Positions 1-5,905 of a stretch of 6,603 nucleotides of DNA are shown here, piece after piece; position 1 is the first letter of the stretch, and the number at the start of each line of letters is the position of its first letter. The stretch is from the NCBI GenBank assembly GCA_013816105.1, contig JACDEY010000063.1:1-6603 (forward strand), written 5' to 3'. Source of the stretch: Actinomycetota bacterium. GTDB taxonomy: Bacteria; Actinomycetota; UBA4738. The notes under the pieces are model-generated. The model was given only the letters and a program-made list of their open reading frames with translations, did no database searches and was not told the origin of the DNA. Position numbers and translations under genes: made by a program.

Positions 1-336
1 GCTGAGCGGCGGGAGCCCGTCTCCCTGCAGGCCCCGGTCGGTGAGGACACCGAGCTCGGGGACCTGCTGCAGCAGGCTGACGAGCAGAGCCCGCTGGACG
101 CCGTCGAAGACGCGATGCTGAGGCATGAGATCGGACAGGCCGTGATGGAGGTACTCGACGCGCGCGAGCGACGGGTCATCGCGCTGCGGTACGGCCTCGG
201 AAACGGTCATGCCATGAGCTTGCGCGACGTCGGGAAGGTCATGGGCCTCTCGGGTGAGCGCGTGCGGTTGATCGAGCGCGAAGCGCTTCGGAAGCTCCGC
301 CATTCCGAGATCATCAACGCGGCCGGCTGGATCTAG
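1..336 (+). CDS. RNA polymerase sigma-70 family factor, C-terminal part (5' end outside window)
   Basis: The frame is open from base 1 to the TAG at 334-336, giving the last 111 residues of a sigma factor that directs RNA polymerase to promoters. Residues 5-24 (EPVSLQAPVGEDTELGDLLQ) match the region 3.2 'finger' that typically reads VSL..P.G...LGD. Residues 49-66 (MEVLDARERRVIALRYGL) are region 4.1. Residues 73-100 (SLRDVGKV...GERVR.IEREALRKLR) are the region 4.2 helix-turn-helix that reads the -35 element. The order and length fit a group 1 or 2 sigma-70 protein, not an ECF factor. Two recognition-helix positions are unusual: the RpoD consensus RERIRQIE is GERVRLIE here. I therefore lean to an alternative (group 2/3) sigma factor, but without the N-terminal regions rpoD cannot be ruled out. 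A DUF72 gene follows 36 bp downstream on the same strand, with no visible terminator between them. Confidence 0.93.
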   Translation, partial: AERREPVSLQAPVGEDTELGDLLQQADEQSPLDAVEDAMLRHEIGQAVMEVLDARERRVIALRYGLGNGHAMSLRDVGKVMGLSGERVRLIEREALRKLRHSEIINAAGWI

Positions 337-372
337 GCCCCGATCGCCGATCCGCGCGAGCCTCGGCCGATC

Positions 373-1281
373 ATGGAGCGGAAGGGCGGCAAGGTCCTCG
401 TGGGGATCTCCTCCTGGACGGAGCCGACCCTTATCAAACGCGGGAACTTCTACCCCAAGGGGGCCACGTCGGCCGAAGATCGCCTGCGCTTCTACGCTTC
501 CCGGTTCCCGATCGTGGAGGTCGACTCCACGTATTACTTCCCGCCGAGCGAGCGGAACTCCGTCCTCTGGATCGAACGAACTCCAAAGGACTTCACGTTC
601 AACATCAAGGCCTATTCGCTCCTGACCAACCACCCGACGAAGGTTGACTCCCTGTACAAGGACGTGAAGGAAGCGCTCCCGAAAGCCGTGGCCGCCAAGC
701 GCAATGTGTATCGAGACACCGTACCGCCGGAGCTCCTCGATGAGACCTGGGCCCGGTTCCGGGAGGCGCTGATGCCGCTGCACTCGGCAGGGAAGCTCGG
801 CGCCGTGCTATTCCAGTTCCCCCAGTGGTTCGTGATCAGCCGGGCGTCCAAGGACTACCTCCTCGAGTGCGCCGAGCGCCTGCCCGACTACCGGGTCGCG
901 GTCGAGTTCCGCCACAAGTCGTGGATGGAGGAGCGAAACCGAAGGGAGACTCTCTCGTTCCTTGAGACTCACCGGCTTCCCTACGTGTGCGTCGACATGC
1001 CGCAGGGCTTCGCATCCAGCCTGCCGCCAGTCGCCGCCGCGACGTGCGAGGACCTTGCGATGGTCCGGTTCCACGGGCGCGATCCGGTGATCTGGGAGAA
1101 GAAGACGCAAACGGCCGCGGAGCGGTTTCGGTACGACTACGACGAACGGGAGCTGGGAGAGTGGATGCCCCGGATCGAGGCTCTGGCCGGCCAGGTGCGG
1201 GAGACCCACGTGGTGCTGAACAACTGCTACGAGAACTACGCGGTCAAGAATGCCCGCCAGCTGGCGTCACTGCTCGAGTAA
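373..1281 (+). CDS. DUF72 (YecE-like) TIM-barrel protein
   Basis: This 302-residue protein belongs to the DUF72 family, which adopts a TIM-barrel fold; its biochemical role is not established as far as I know. Family signatures are seen in order: GISSWTE (11-17) on the first strand, VEVDSTYY (48-55), LFQFP (146-150), VEFRHKSW (177-184), RFHGR (232-236) and NNCYENYAVKNA (283-294). These conserved His, Arg, Asn and aromatic residues line the barrel mouth in the family. The residues around 80-130 form a longer insert than in short YecE proteins, as in the long actinobacterial or Chloroflexi-like versions. The ATG at 373 puts the first barrel strand at residue 8, the usual place, but has no strong Shine-Dalgarno sequence. 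The last 15 bases overlap the end of the convergent MFS gene. It lies 36 bp after the sigma-factor gene and could be read through from it. The family call is secure; the function is unknown. Confidence 0.92.
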   Translation: MERKGGKVLVGISSWTEPTLIKRGNFYPKGATSAEDRLRFYASRFPIVEVDSTYYFPPSERNSVLWIERTPKDFTFNIKAYSLLTNHPTKVDSLYKDVKEALPKAVAAKRNVYRDTVPPELLDETWARFREALMPLHSAGKLGAVLFQFPQWFVISRASKDYLLECAERLPDYRVAVEFRHKSWMEERNRRETLSFLETHRLPYVCVDMPQGFASSLPPVAAATCEDLAMVRFHGRDPVIWEKKTQTAAERFRYDYDERELGEWMPRIEALAGQVRETHVVLNNCYENYAVKNARQLASLLE

Positions 1282-2598
1282 CCTCTCGTCTCGCGCGGAG
1301 TACCCGAGGAACTCCGGGACGGTTGCGGCAAGGATGGCCGCTCCGGCGACACAGGCGATCCCCCCCGAAACGACCGAGAACCAGGGGGAGACGAGGGAAG
1401 CAACCAGGCCGGCTTCCACATCGCCGAGCCGGGGGCCACCGGTCACCACCATGATGTGGATCCCCGAGATCCGGCCCCGGAGGGTGTCGGGCAGGGAGAG
1501 CTGCAGGATGGTCCCGCGGAAGACGGCGCTGATGACGTCGGCCGCGCCGGCGATCGCGAGGCACACGAGGGCAAGGCCGAAGAACCGGCCGGAGAGGCCG
1601 AACGCCGTGATGGCGAGTCCCCATACGGCGACCGCCCAGACGACCGCGCGGCCCTGACGGCGGATCCTCCCAACCCATCCAGTCGTGAGGGCCCCGAGGA
1701 GCGCCCCGACGGACGGCGCCGCGTAGAGCAGTCCCAGTCCCTCCGGCCCAACCCGGAAGACCTGGAGGGCCAGGACCGGGAAGAGCGCTCTCGGCATTCC
1801 GAACACCATGGCGTTGAGATCGATGGCGAAGGTCGACAGCAGCACGCGCCGCCCGCGCAGGAACGAGAACCCCTCGCGTATCGCGAGCCACCCGGACGGA
1901 ACCTCGCTCCCTTCCTCGCGCTTGGGGGGGAGCGGCCGCAGCATGAGGGCGGCAGCGATGGACCCGACGCAGGAAGCCAGTTCAGCGCCGTAGGCCCACG
2001 TCAGGCCGTATCGGGCAAGGATGAGGCCGGCAAGGGCGGGCCCGACGATCATGCTCGTGTTGAACAGGACCTGGGTGAGGGCCATGGCCGCCGGAAGCTG
2101 TTCCCGAGCCACCAGGTTCGGGATGGACGCCGAGCGAGCCGGGCCGCTGATTCCGGAAAGCCCGGCCTGCGCGCCGGCCAGAACGTAGAGGTACCAGAGG
2201 GGTGGCCGCCCCCACAGTGCGCCGGCGAGGAGGAGCAGGCTTGTCAGAGCCAGCCCGAGCTCGCTCAGCACTATCAGCCGCCGTCGATCGACGCGATCGG
2301 CGAGCGGCCCGGTCCCGATCCCCACGGCAACCAGCGGCACGATCTGTGCGAGCCCGATGAGCCCCACCGCGAGCGAGGACCGCGTCAAGAGGAAGACCTG
2401 GAAGGGGAGTGCGACGGCGGTGATCTGGCGCCCCGTCAGGCCGATGAGCTGGCCGGTCCACATCACGCGGTAGTCGCGAGAACGGCGAAGCGGGGTGATG
2501 TCGATGGCCAGGCCCCGCATGAGGGTGCCGATCCGGCGTCGCCGCTCCGGTCCCGGCTCGGCGTCGGGTCCGCCGGCCCGATCGGTCCCATCCCCCAC
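1267..2598 (-). CDS. MFS transporter, EntS-like (MFS_3) drug/siderophore exporter type
   Basis: This 443-residue integral membrane protein resembles the MFS_3/EntS branch of the major facilitator superfamily, whose members export siderophores, macrolides or other small molecules using the proton gradient. After a hydrophilic N-terminus, PLRRSRDYRVMW (36-47) is the usual entry to helix 1. Loop 2-3 carries the MFS motif-A-like sequence GPLADRVDRRRL (97-108). GPARSASIPNLV (152-163) and PDTLRGRISG (370-379) are also typical of this branch. About 10-12 hydrophobic segments are spread over the whole length, and nothing appears truncated. The start given is a GTG at 2598. An ATG at 2520 (residue 27), just before the conserved part, is an equally good candidate, and neither has a clear ribosome binding site. 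The TGA at 1267-1269 lies inside the end of the DUF72 gene. It is divergent from the rhodanese gene. The substrate cannot be inferred from context. Confidence 0.92.
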   Translation of the reverse strand: MGDGTDRAGGPDAEPGPERRRRIGTLMRGLAIDITPLRRSRDYRVMWTGQLIGLTGRQITAVALPFQVFLLTRSSLAVGLIGLAQIVPLVAVGIGTGPLADRVDRRRLIVLSELGLALTSLLLLAGALWGRPPLWYLYVLAGAQAGLSGISGPARSASIPNLVAREQLPAAMALTQVLFNTSMIVGPALAGLILARYGLTWAYGAELASCVGSIAAALMLRPLPPKREEGSEVPSGWLAIREGFSFLRGRRVLLSTFAIDLNAMVFGMPRALFPVLALQVFRVGPEGLGLLYAAPSVGALLGALTTGWVGRIRRQGRAVVWAVAVWGLAITAFGLSGRFFGLALVCLAIAGAADVISAVFRGTILQLSLPDTLRGRISGIHIMVVTGGPRLGDVEAGLVASLVSPWFSVVSGGIACVAGAAILAATVPEFLGYSARDERLLEQ

Positions 2599-2701
2599 CG
2601 GCTCGACGATAGCAGCGACCCCATTCGATCCGTCGGGGGCTCGTCCGCCCCGGGGCTGCTAACGTCGTCGTCGAAGCTGAGATCGAGCGGGAGCATCGGC
2701 G
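2599..2701. promoter_or_regulatory. Divergent intergenic region between MFS exporter and rhodanese genes
   Basis: This 103-bp gap must hold the promoters for both the leftward exporter and the rightward rhodanese pair. I see no convincing -35/-10 pair. The only local structure is a small inverted repeat GGGGC/GCCCC (2636-2640 and 2647-2651, 6-nt loop). CGGGAG at 2688-2693, eight bases before the ATG at 2702, is a good ribosome binding site for the rhodanese. The region assignment is by position; promoter elements are inferred, not seen. Confidence 0.4.
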
Positions 2702-3028
2702 ATGGACGATCCGCGGAAACTTTTCGAGCAGCGGGACCACTACCAGATCCTCGACGTGCGGGAGCCCTTCGAGTGGGACGCCGGCCGAATCGAGGGAGCC
2801 GTTCACGTGCCCCTTGCCGAGGTGATGGCCGGTGGCGAGCGGGGCCGTCTGGATCCCGAACGGCCGATCGCCGTGGTCTGCAAGGTGGGCACCCGGAGCG
2901 AGCTCGCGACCATGATGCTTCGCGCCCGCGGCTTCGATGCCGAGAACCTCGACGGCGGCATGGAGGCCTGGGACGCCGCCGGCCTCCCGTACTCGGCGGC
3001 GGACGGCAGACCCGGGCGGGTCGCCTAG
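2702..3028 (+). CDS. Single-domain rhodanese-like sulfurtransferase
   Basis: A 108-residue protein made of one rhodanese homology domain, the size of GlpE/PspE-type sulfurtransferases. These proteins carry sulfur as a persulfide on a catalytic cysteine, passing it to cyanide in vitro and to thiol acceptors in cells. LDVREPFEW (17-25) is the conserved N-terminal strand and CH2A-type motif, and AVHVPL (33-38) follows. The active-site loop is C60-KVGT-R65-S66, a six-residue loop with the catalytic Cys and the closing Arg as in active family members. GGMEAW (84-89) is the usual C-terminal signature. There is no signal peptide, so it should be cytoplasmic. CGGGAG eight bases upstream supports the ATG at 2702. 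A small unknown gene follows after 37 bp on the same strand, probably in one transcript. The catalytic loop is intact, so activity is likely; the physiological acceptor is unknown. Confidence 0.93.
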   Translation: MDDPRKLFEQRDHYQILDVREPFEWDAGRIEGAVHVPLAEVMAGGERGRLDPERPIAVVCKVGTRSELATMMLRARGFDAENLDGGMEAWDAAGLPYSAADGRPGRVA

Positions 3029-3065
3029 GGCGGTTGCCTTCGGGGGATCGGGGAATCGTTGCGTC

Positions 3066-3383
3066 ATGGATGACAGAGGGCAGAGTCAGGCGGTCGCATC
3101 CAGGAGCGTCTCCGACGCGGTCGATGCGATGTTCGAGGCGCTCACCGACGCCACCGAGACGGCTCGGGAGTTCCTCGCGTCGGAGCAAGGCCGTCGTCTT
3201 CGCCAGCGACTCGCGACCGCCGTCATGATCAGCGCGCCGTTTCTCTCCGAGTTGCCCGCGGTTCGCAGGAGTCCCCTCGCCCGGCTGATGAGGACCGCGG
3301 CCGTGGGTGCGCTCCTGGTCAAGGGAGCGGAATGGCTGCGAGATTGGGACCCGGGCCCCAGTTCATACGTGGAACAGCGGTAG
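3066..3383 (+). CDS. Hypothetical protein, 105 residues, helical with two hydrophobic stretches
   Basis: I do not recognise this protein. The frame is open further upstream, to at least 2937 inside the rhodanese gene. I place the start at the ATG at 3066 because it follows the rhodanese stop by 37 bp and has GGGGA at 3050-3054, eleven bases upstream. The product begins with an acidic, probably amphipathic helix (about residues 14-40, rich in Ala, Glu and Asp). A basic patch QGRRLRQR (41-48) is next. Two moderately hydrophobic stretches follow at about 49-63 and 74-91, separated by a basic, proline-containing turn (VRRSPLAR). The tail is polar. It could associate with the membrane, but the stretches are short for confident transmembrane helices. 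It is probably co-transcribed with the rhodanese. Its stop codon lies 6 bp from the stop of the convergent small gene. Confidence 0.68.
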   Translation: MDDRGQSQAVASRSVSDAVDAMFEALTDATETAREFLASEQGRRLRQRLATAVMISAPFLSELPAVRRSPLARLMRTAAVGALLVKGAEWLRDWDPGPSSYVEQR

Positions 3384-3389
3384 AGCTCT

Positions 3390-3665
3390 TCAGCCTCCCC
3401 GCCCGGCTCGACGCGTCACGAGCCCGTGCAGCCGTCCCACGAGCCGCTCGGCGCGACCCGAGGCCTCATCCAGCATCCCCATCGACAGCTCCCCGATCAG
3501 CGCGAGCAGCTCGGTCTCGAGCGGACCCTCGAGCGCCCTCCCCTCCCGCAGGAGCGCACTCGTGAGCCGGTCGAGCTCTTCGACGGCACGTTCGAGGCGG
3601 TCCATGCCGAGAGGCGCCGCGCCGCGCCGCTCCCTCCATCGCCCAAGCTCCACAAGGCTGCCCAT
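3390..3665 (-). CDS. Hypothetical protein, 91 residues, amphipathic helical
   Basis: No family is recognised. Several frames are open here, and I chose this one on two grounds. Reading it by hand, G+C is low at second codon positions and high at first and third positions, as expected for a coding frame in a G+C-rich genome. The product also looks like a folded helical protein: residues 21-83 have leucines at heptad-like spacing among Glu and Arg (MDRLERAVEELDRLTSALL..., ELLALIGEL, RAERLVGRLHGLV), suggesting a helical hairpin or coiled coil. Start is the ATG at 3665, the only ATG/GTG/TTG candidate before the upstream in-frame stop at 3681-3683. GGGAG lies only two bases before it, closer than usual, and Met21 is a second possibility. 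The gene sits 93 bp downstream of lepB on the same strand and may share its transcript. The plus-strand mirror frame (3426-3680) is compositionally possible but gives a far less protein-like product. Confidence 0.62.
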   Translation of the reverse strand: MGSLVELGRWRERRGAAPLGMDRLERAVEELDRLTSALLREGRALEGPLETELLALIGELSMGMLDEASGRAERLVGRLHGLVTRRAGRGG

Positions 3666-3733
3666 CGCTCCCGATGCTAATCACCGCGTCTGACACGCCT
3701 TGACCTGCGCGAATGAGGCCCAGGAACTCCGGG

Positions 3734-3768
3734 AGCGGCCTTGTGCGTGCCTGGAGCCTCAGGCCGCT
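3734..3768 (-). terminator. Inverted repeat across the lepB stop codon; possible 3'-end structure
   Basis: AGCGGCCT (3734-3741) and AGGCCGCT (3761-3768) are a perfect 8-bp inverted repeat with a 19-nt loop spanning the lepB TGA (3759-3761). Next to it, inside the last lepB codons, are a 12-bp palindrome GCCGCTAGCGGC (3763-3774) and a hairpin CGGCAG/CTGCCG (3771-3776, 3782-3787). No T-run follows on the minus strand, so a classical intrinsic terminator is not supported. It may be an RNA-stabilising or pause structure, or chance in G+C-rich sequence. Confidence 0.25.
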
Positions 3769-4526
3769 AGCGGCAGAAGCGCTGCCGGCGCGAGCGTGTA
3801 GTCGAGACCCGATACCCACCGCAGGCTGGAGGGAGGCCAGATGATCACGAACGCACGGCCGATGACTTTGTCGTAGGGGATATAGCCAAGGCTGGTTCGT
3901 GAGTCCGAGGATGCCGTGCGGTTGTCACCCATGACGAACAGTTGCTCGGGTGGCACCTCGAAGGGACCGGAATCGCTCGTGTCGGCGATGGAGCTCACGT
4001 AGGGCTCGTCGCGGAGCTCCCTCCCGTCGATGTAGACGCTTCCCCTCCGGATCTCGACGGTCTCACCGGGGAGGCCGATCACCCGCTTGATGAAGTCCTT
4101 CTCCGGATTCGAGGAAACTCCGAGTCCTTCGGTAAGCCATTGCCAGAAAGCCGAGAGCGCGCTTCGGTCGGGCTCGGGACCGGGATGGGGATCCTCGAAC
4201 ACGATGATGTCCCCGCGCCGGGGGGAATGGAAGTGGTAACCGACCTTGTTGACGAGGACCCGGTCGCCCACCTCGAGCGTCGGGAGCATGGATTCCGACG
4301 GTATGTAGAACGCCTGGAACACGAAGGTCTTTATGACTAGCGCGAGGGCCAGTGAGATGAACAGGAGGGCCGGGAGCTCGGTAAGGAAGGCGAGCCGGGA
4401 CCGCTTCTTCGATCCCGATTTCGACGGGGTTCCTCCGTCGGGCGCGGCCGATTTTCCGCCGGACCTTTCCTCAGCCGCTGGTACTTCGCGTCGAAGGGTC
4501 TCCGAGGAGGAGGGCTCGTCCGGCAT
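3759..4526 (-). CDS. lepB: Signal peptidase I
   Basis: Membrane-bound serine protease that removes signal peptides from proteins exported by Sec or Tat, acting on the outer face of the cytoplasmic membrane. With the start chosen here it has 255 residues. A hydrophilic, charged N-terminal segment (1-44) precedes one transmembrane helix (about 45-65). The catalytic box follows: IPSESMLPTL (75-84) with nucleophile Ser79 in the S-M dyad. Then come the GD.VLVNK strand (87-94), RRGDIIVF (103-110), and FIKRVIGLPGE (145-155) with general-base Lys147. The last box is MGDNRTASSDSR (199-210), with GDN, Asp208 and Arg210. All catalytic residues are present. I chose the ATG at 4526 because GGGAG (4534-4538) lies seven bases upstream. 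In-frame ATGs at 4559 and 4580 would add 11 or 18 residues but lack good binding sites. It lies 77 bp downstream of the helicase gene and 93 bp upstream of the small helical gene on the same strand. Confidence 0.95.
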   Translation of the reverse strand: MPDEPSSSETLRREVPAAEERSGGKSAAPDGGTPSKSGSKKRSRLAFLTELPALLFISLALALVIKTFVFQAFYIPSESMLPTLEVGDRVLVNKVGYHFHSPRRGDIIVFEDPHPGPEPDRSALSAFWQWLTEGLGVSSNPEKDFIKRVIGLPGETVEIRRGSVYIDGRELRDEPYVSSIADTSDSGPFEVPPEQLFVMGDNRTASSDSRTSLGYIPYDKVIGRAFVIIWPPSSLRWVSGLDYTLAPAALLPLAA

Positions 4527-4533
4527 TCTCACG

Positions 4534-4538
4534 CTCCC
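4534..4538 (-). promoter_or_regulatory. Ribosome binding site deciding the lepB start
   Basis: On the minus strand GGGAG is followed by a 7-nt spacer and the ATG at 4526. The two alternative upstream ATGs (4559, 4580) have no comparable sequence in front of them, so this site favours the shorter lepB product. Confidence 0.6.
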
Positions 4539-4585
4539 AGTATCGATTGGAGGCGCCATCGTAGTGGGTCCACGCCACATTCAGC

Positions 4586-4600
4586 GTCGGCCCGTCCGAC
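4586..4600 (-). other. Small hairpin just after the helicase stop codon
   Basis: GTCGG (4586-4590) and CCGAC (4596-4600) form a 5-bp stem with a 5-nt loop, three bases past the helicase stop codon (4604-4606). The heptamer TTCAGCG flanks it as a direct repeat (4580-4586 and 4603-4609). There is no T-run, so readthrough into lepB is likely. It may modulate the helicase-lepB transcript or be incidental. Confidence 0.2.
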
Positions 4601-4603
4601 CGT

Positions 4604-5788
4604 TCAGCGGCGTCGAGCTCGGCCTCTCATCCCTCCTCGCCGTCCCGAGGTGAAGACCAAGCGCGGCGGGGCCATGACCATTCCCTCCAGCTTGAACTCC
4701 TCCCCAAGCTTGAGCCTGGAGGCCATGCGACCGACGTCCCCCTGCTCCTCCGGATGGACGAAGGTGACGCCGGTGCCCGCCCGTCCGGCGCGGGCCGTTC
4801 GCCCGACGCGATGGACATACCCCTTGTCGTCCTGAGGCGGGTCGAAGTTGATGACGTGGCTGATCCGTTCGAGGTCGAGGCCCCGCGCCGCCACGTCCGT
4901 CGCGACCAGCGTGTCCACCCTTCCCGACTCGAACCGGGAGAGAGCCTGCTCGCGAGCCCCCTGCGTGAGGTCCCCGTGCATGGCGAGGGCTCGGACGTCG
5001 TGCGCTCTGAGCTTGGAGGCCAGCCGATCGGCCCCGCGCTTCGTCCGAACGAACACGAGTGCCAGCCCACGGTCGGCCCGAAGGAGTTCGACCAGAGCCT
5101 CGACCTTTCCGCCCGCTGCCACGGGGACGAACCTGTGCTCCACCTCCTCGACCGTCTGGTGAGCCGCCTCCACCTCGTGCAGGCGCGCGGAACGGGTGTA
5201 CGCGTGGGCAAGGCGGCCCACCTCACCGTCGAGCGTCGCCGAGAAGAACATGGTCTGGCGGTCCTTCGGGAGCCTTCGGACGAGCCGGTCGACCTGTGGC
5301 TGGAAGCCCATGTCGAGCATGCGGTCGGCCTCGTCCAGAACGAAGACGCTGATCGCATCGAGCCTTACCAGGCCCCTGTTCGCGATGTCCTCCATGCGAC
5401 CGGGGGTTGCGACCAGGATGTGCGCCCGTCCCGCGGACCGGCCCTGCTCGCGGATCCCGACGCCTCCATACACCGAGGCGACTCGCAGGCCCCGCACGCG
5501 CGCCACGTCGACGAACTCCTGCGTGACCTGGGATGCGAGCTCGCGGGTCGGAACCAGGATCAGCGCTCCCGGCTGTCGTGCCGTTGAATCGATCCGCTCG
5601 ATGATGGGAAGGACGAACGCAAGGGTCTTCCCCGACCCGGTTCGCGAGCGGGCGAGAACATCGCGCCCGGCCATCGCATCGGGCAGGACCAGCTCCTGGA
5701 TGGGGAAGGGGTGCAGGATCTGCCGGTCGGCGAGGGTCGCCGCCACCGACGCCGACACGCCAAGGTCGGAAAACGTGGGTCTGGACAT
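4604..5788 (-). CDS. DEAD-box ATP-dependent RNA helicase
   Basis: A 394-residue RNA helicase of superfamily 2 that uses ATP to unwind short RNA duplexes; bacterial relatives (RhlE, CsdA, SrmB) act in ribosome assembly, RNA decay and cold adaptation. All motifs are in order. The Q motif region is FSDLG (6-10) to PFPIQ (27-31, Gln31). Motif I is RTGSGKT (49-55), Ia PTRELA (80-85), Ib TPGR (128-131), II DEAD (152-155) and III SAT (183-185). Motif IV is LVFVRT (244-249), V ATDVAARGLD (296-305) and VI HRVGRTARAG (326-335). A short basic tail (381-394) rich in Arg and Gly probably aids RNA binding. At this length it is a minimal core resembling RhlE, without a DbpA or CsdA RNA-binding domain. The frame is open to 5983 and beyond, but I start at the ATG at 5788: it is preceded by GAAGGAG with a 7-nt spacer, and the Q motif then lies in its normal place. 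The preceding leader is unusually structured. Confidence 0.96.
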   Translation of the reverse strand: MSRPTFSDLGVSASVAATLADRQILHPFPIQELVLPDAMAGRDVLARSRTGSGKTLAFVLPIIERIDSTARQPGALILVPTRELASQVTQEFVDVARVRGLRVASVYGGVGIREQGRSAGRAHILVATPGRMEDIANRGLVRLDAISVFVLDEADRMLDMGFQPQVDRLVRRLPKDRQTMFFSATLDGEVGRLAHAYTRSARLHEVEAAHQTVEEVEHRFVPVAAGGKVEALVELLRADRGLALVFVRTKRGADRLASKLRAHDVRALAMHGDLTQGAREQALSRFESGRVDTLVATDVAARGLDLERISHVINFDPPQDDKGYVHRVGRTARAGRAGTGVTFVHPEEQGDVGRMASRLKLGEEFKLEGMVMAPPRLVFTSGRRGGMRGRARRR

Positions 5789-5795
5789 CTGTTCG

Positions 5796-5802
5796 CTCCT
5801 TC
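5796..5802 (-). promoter_or_regulatory. Strong helicase ribosome binding site abutted by a hairpin
   Basis: On the minus strand GAAGGAG lies seven bases before the ATG at 5788 and fixes the helicase start. Directly in front of it GCGGC (5817-5813) and GCCGC (5807-5803) form a 5-bp hairpin with loop CGAAT that ends at the base next to the site. Fifty-three bases upstream, minus-strand CTCCTTC (5862-5856) is an exact 7-nt complement of this ribosome binding site and could sequester it. Confidence 0.7.
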
Positions 5803-5872
5803 GCGGCATTCGGCCGCCGAGGCTTGGGGAGGACTCGACTTGCCAATCGCCCACTGAAGGAGGAACCGGAAA

Positions 5873-5905
5873 GCGAAGCCTCACGGGACGGCTTCGCCGT
5901 CCGTG
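5873..5905 (-). promoter_or_regulatory. Mutually exclusive hairpins in the helicase 5' leader
   Basis: Two strong stems share one arm. Hairpin A pairs GGACGGC (minus strand, 5902-5896) with GCCGTCC (5892-5886) around a GAA loop. After one bulged base it continues with three more pairs (5905-5903 with 5884-5882). Hairpin B pairs GCGAAGCC (5897-5890) with GGCTTCGC (5880-5873) around a 9-nt loop, and is followed on the RNA by UUU. Because 5890-5892 and 5896-5897 are used in both, only one can form at a time. This is the geometry of an attenuator or RNA switch. A regulatory role is inferred; the inverted repeats are directly visible. Confidence 0.4.

Noticed and set aside
808..1454. Open frames opposite or out of frame with the DUF72 gene
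   Set aside because: They are shadows of a well-supported DUF72 protein, with no family motifs of their own.
1456..3228. Long plus-strand open frame of about 590 codons opposite the MFS exporter
   Set aside because: The product is low-complexity, rich in Pro, Gly, Arg, Glu and Asp with no hydrophobic core. It is the antisense mirror of a clear transporter gene and then runs through the rhodanese in the wrong frame, so it reflects G+C bias.
3307..3693. Plus-strand frames over the small minus-strand gene (3307-3693, 3332-3565, 3426-3680) and the minus frame 3466-3819
   Set aside because: Products are Ser/Arg/Pro/Ala-rich without plausible folding, and the last overlaps lepB out of frame. The 3390-3665 minus frame has the better codon-position composition and product.
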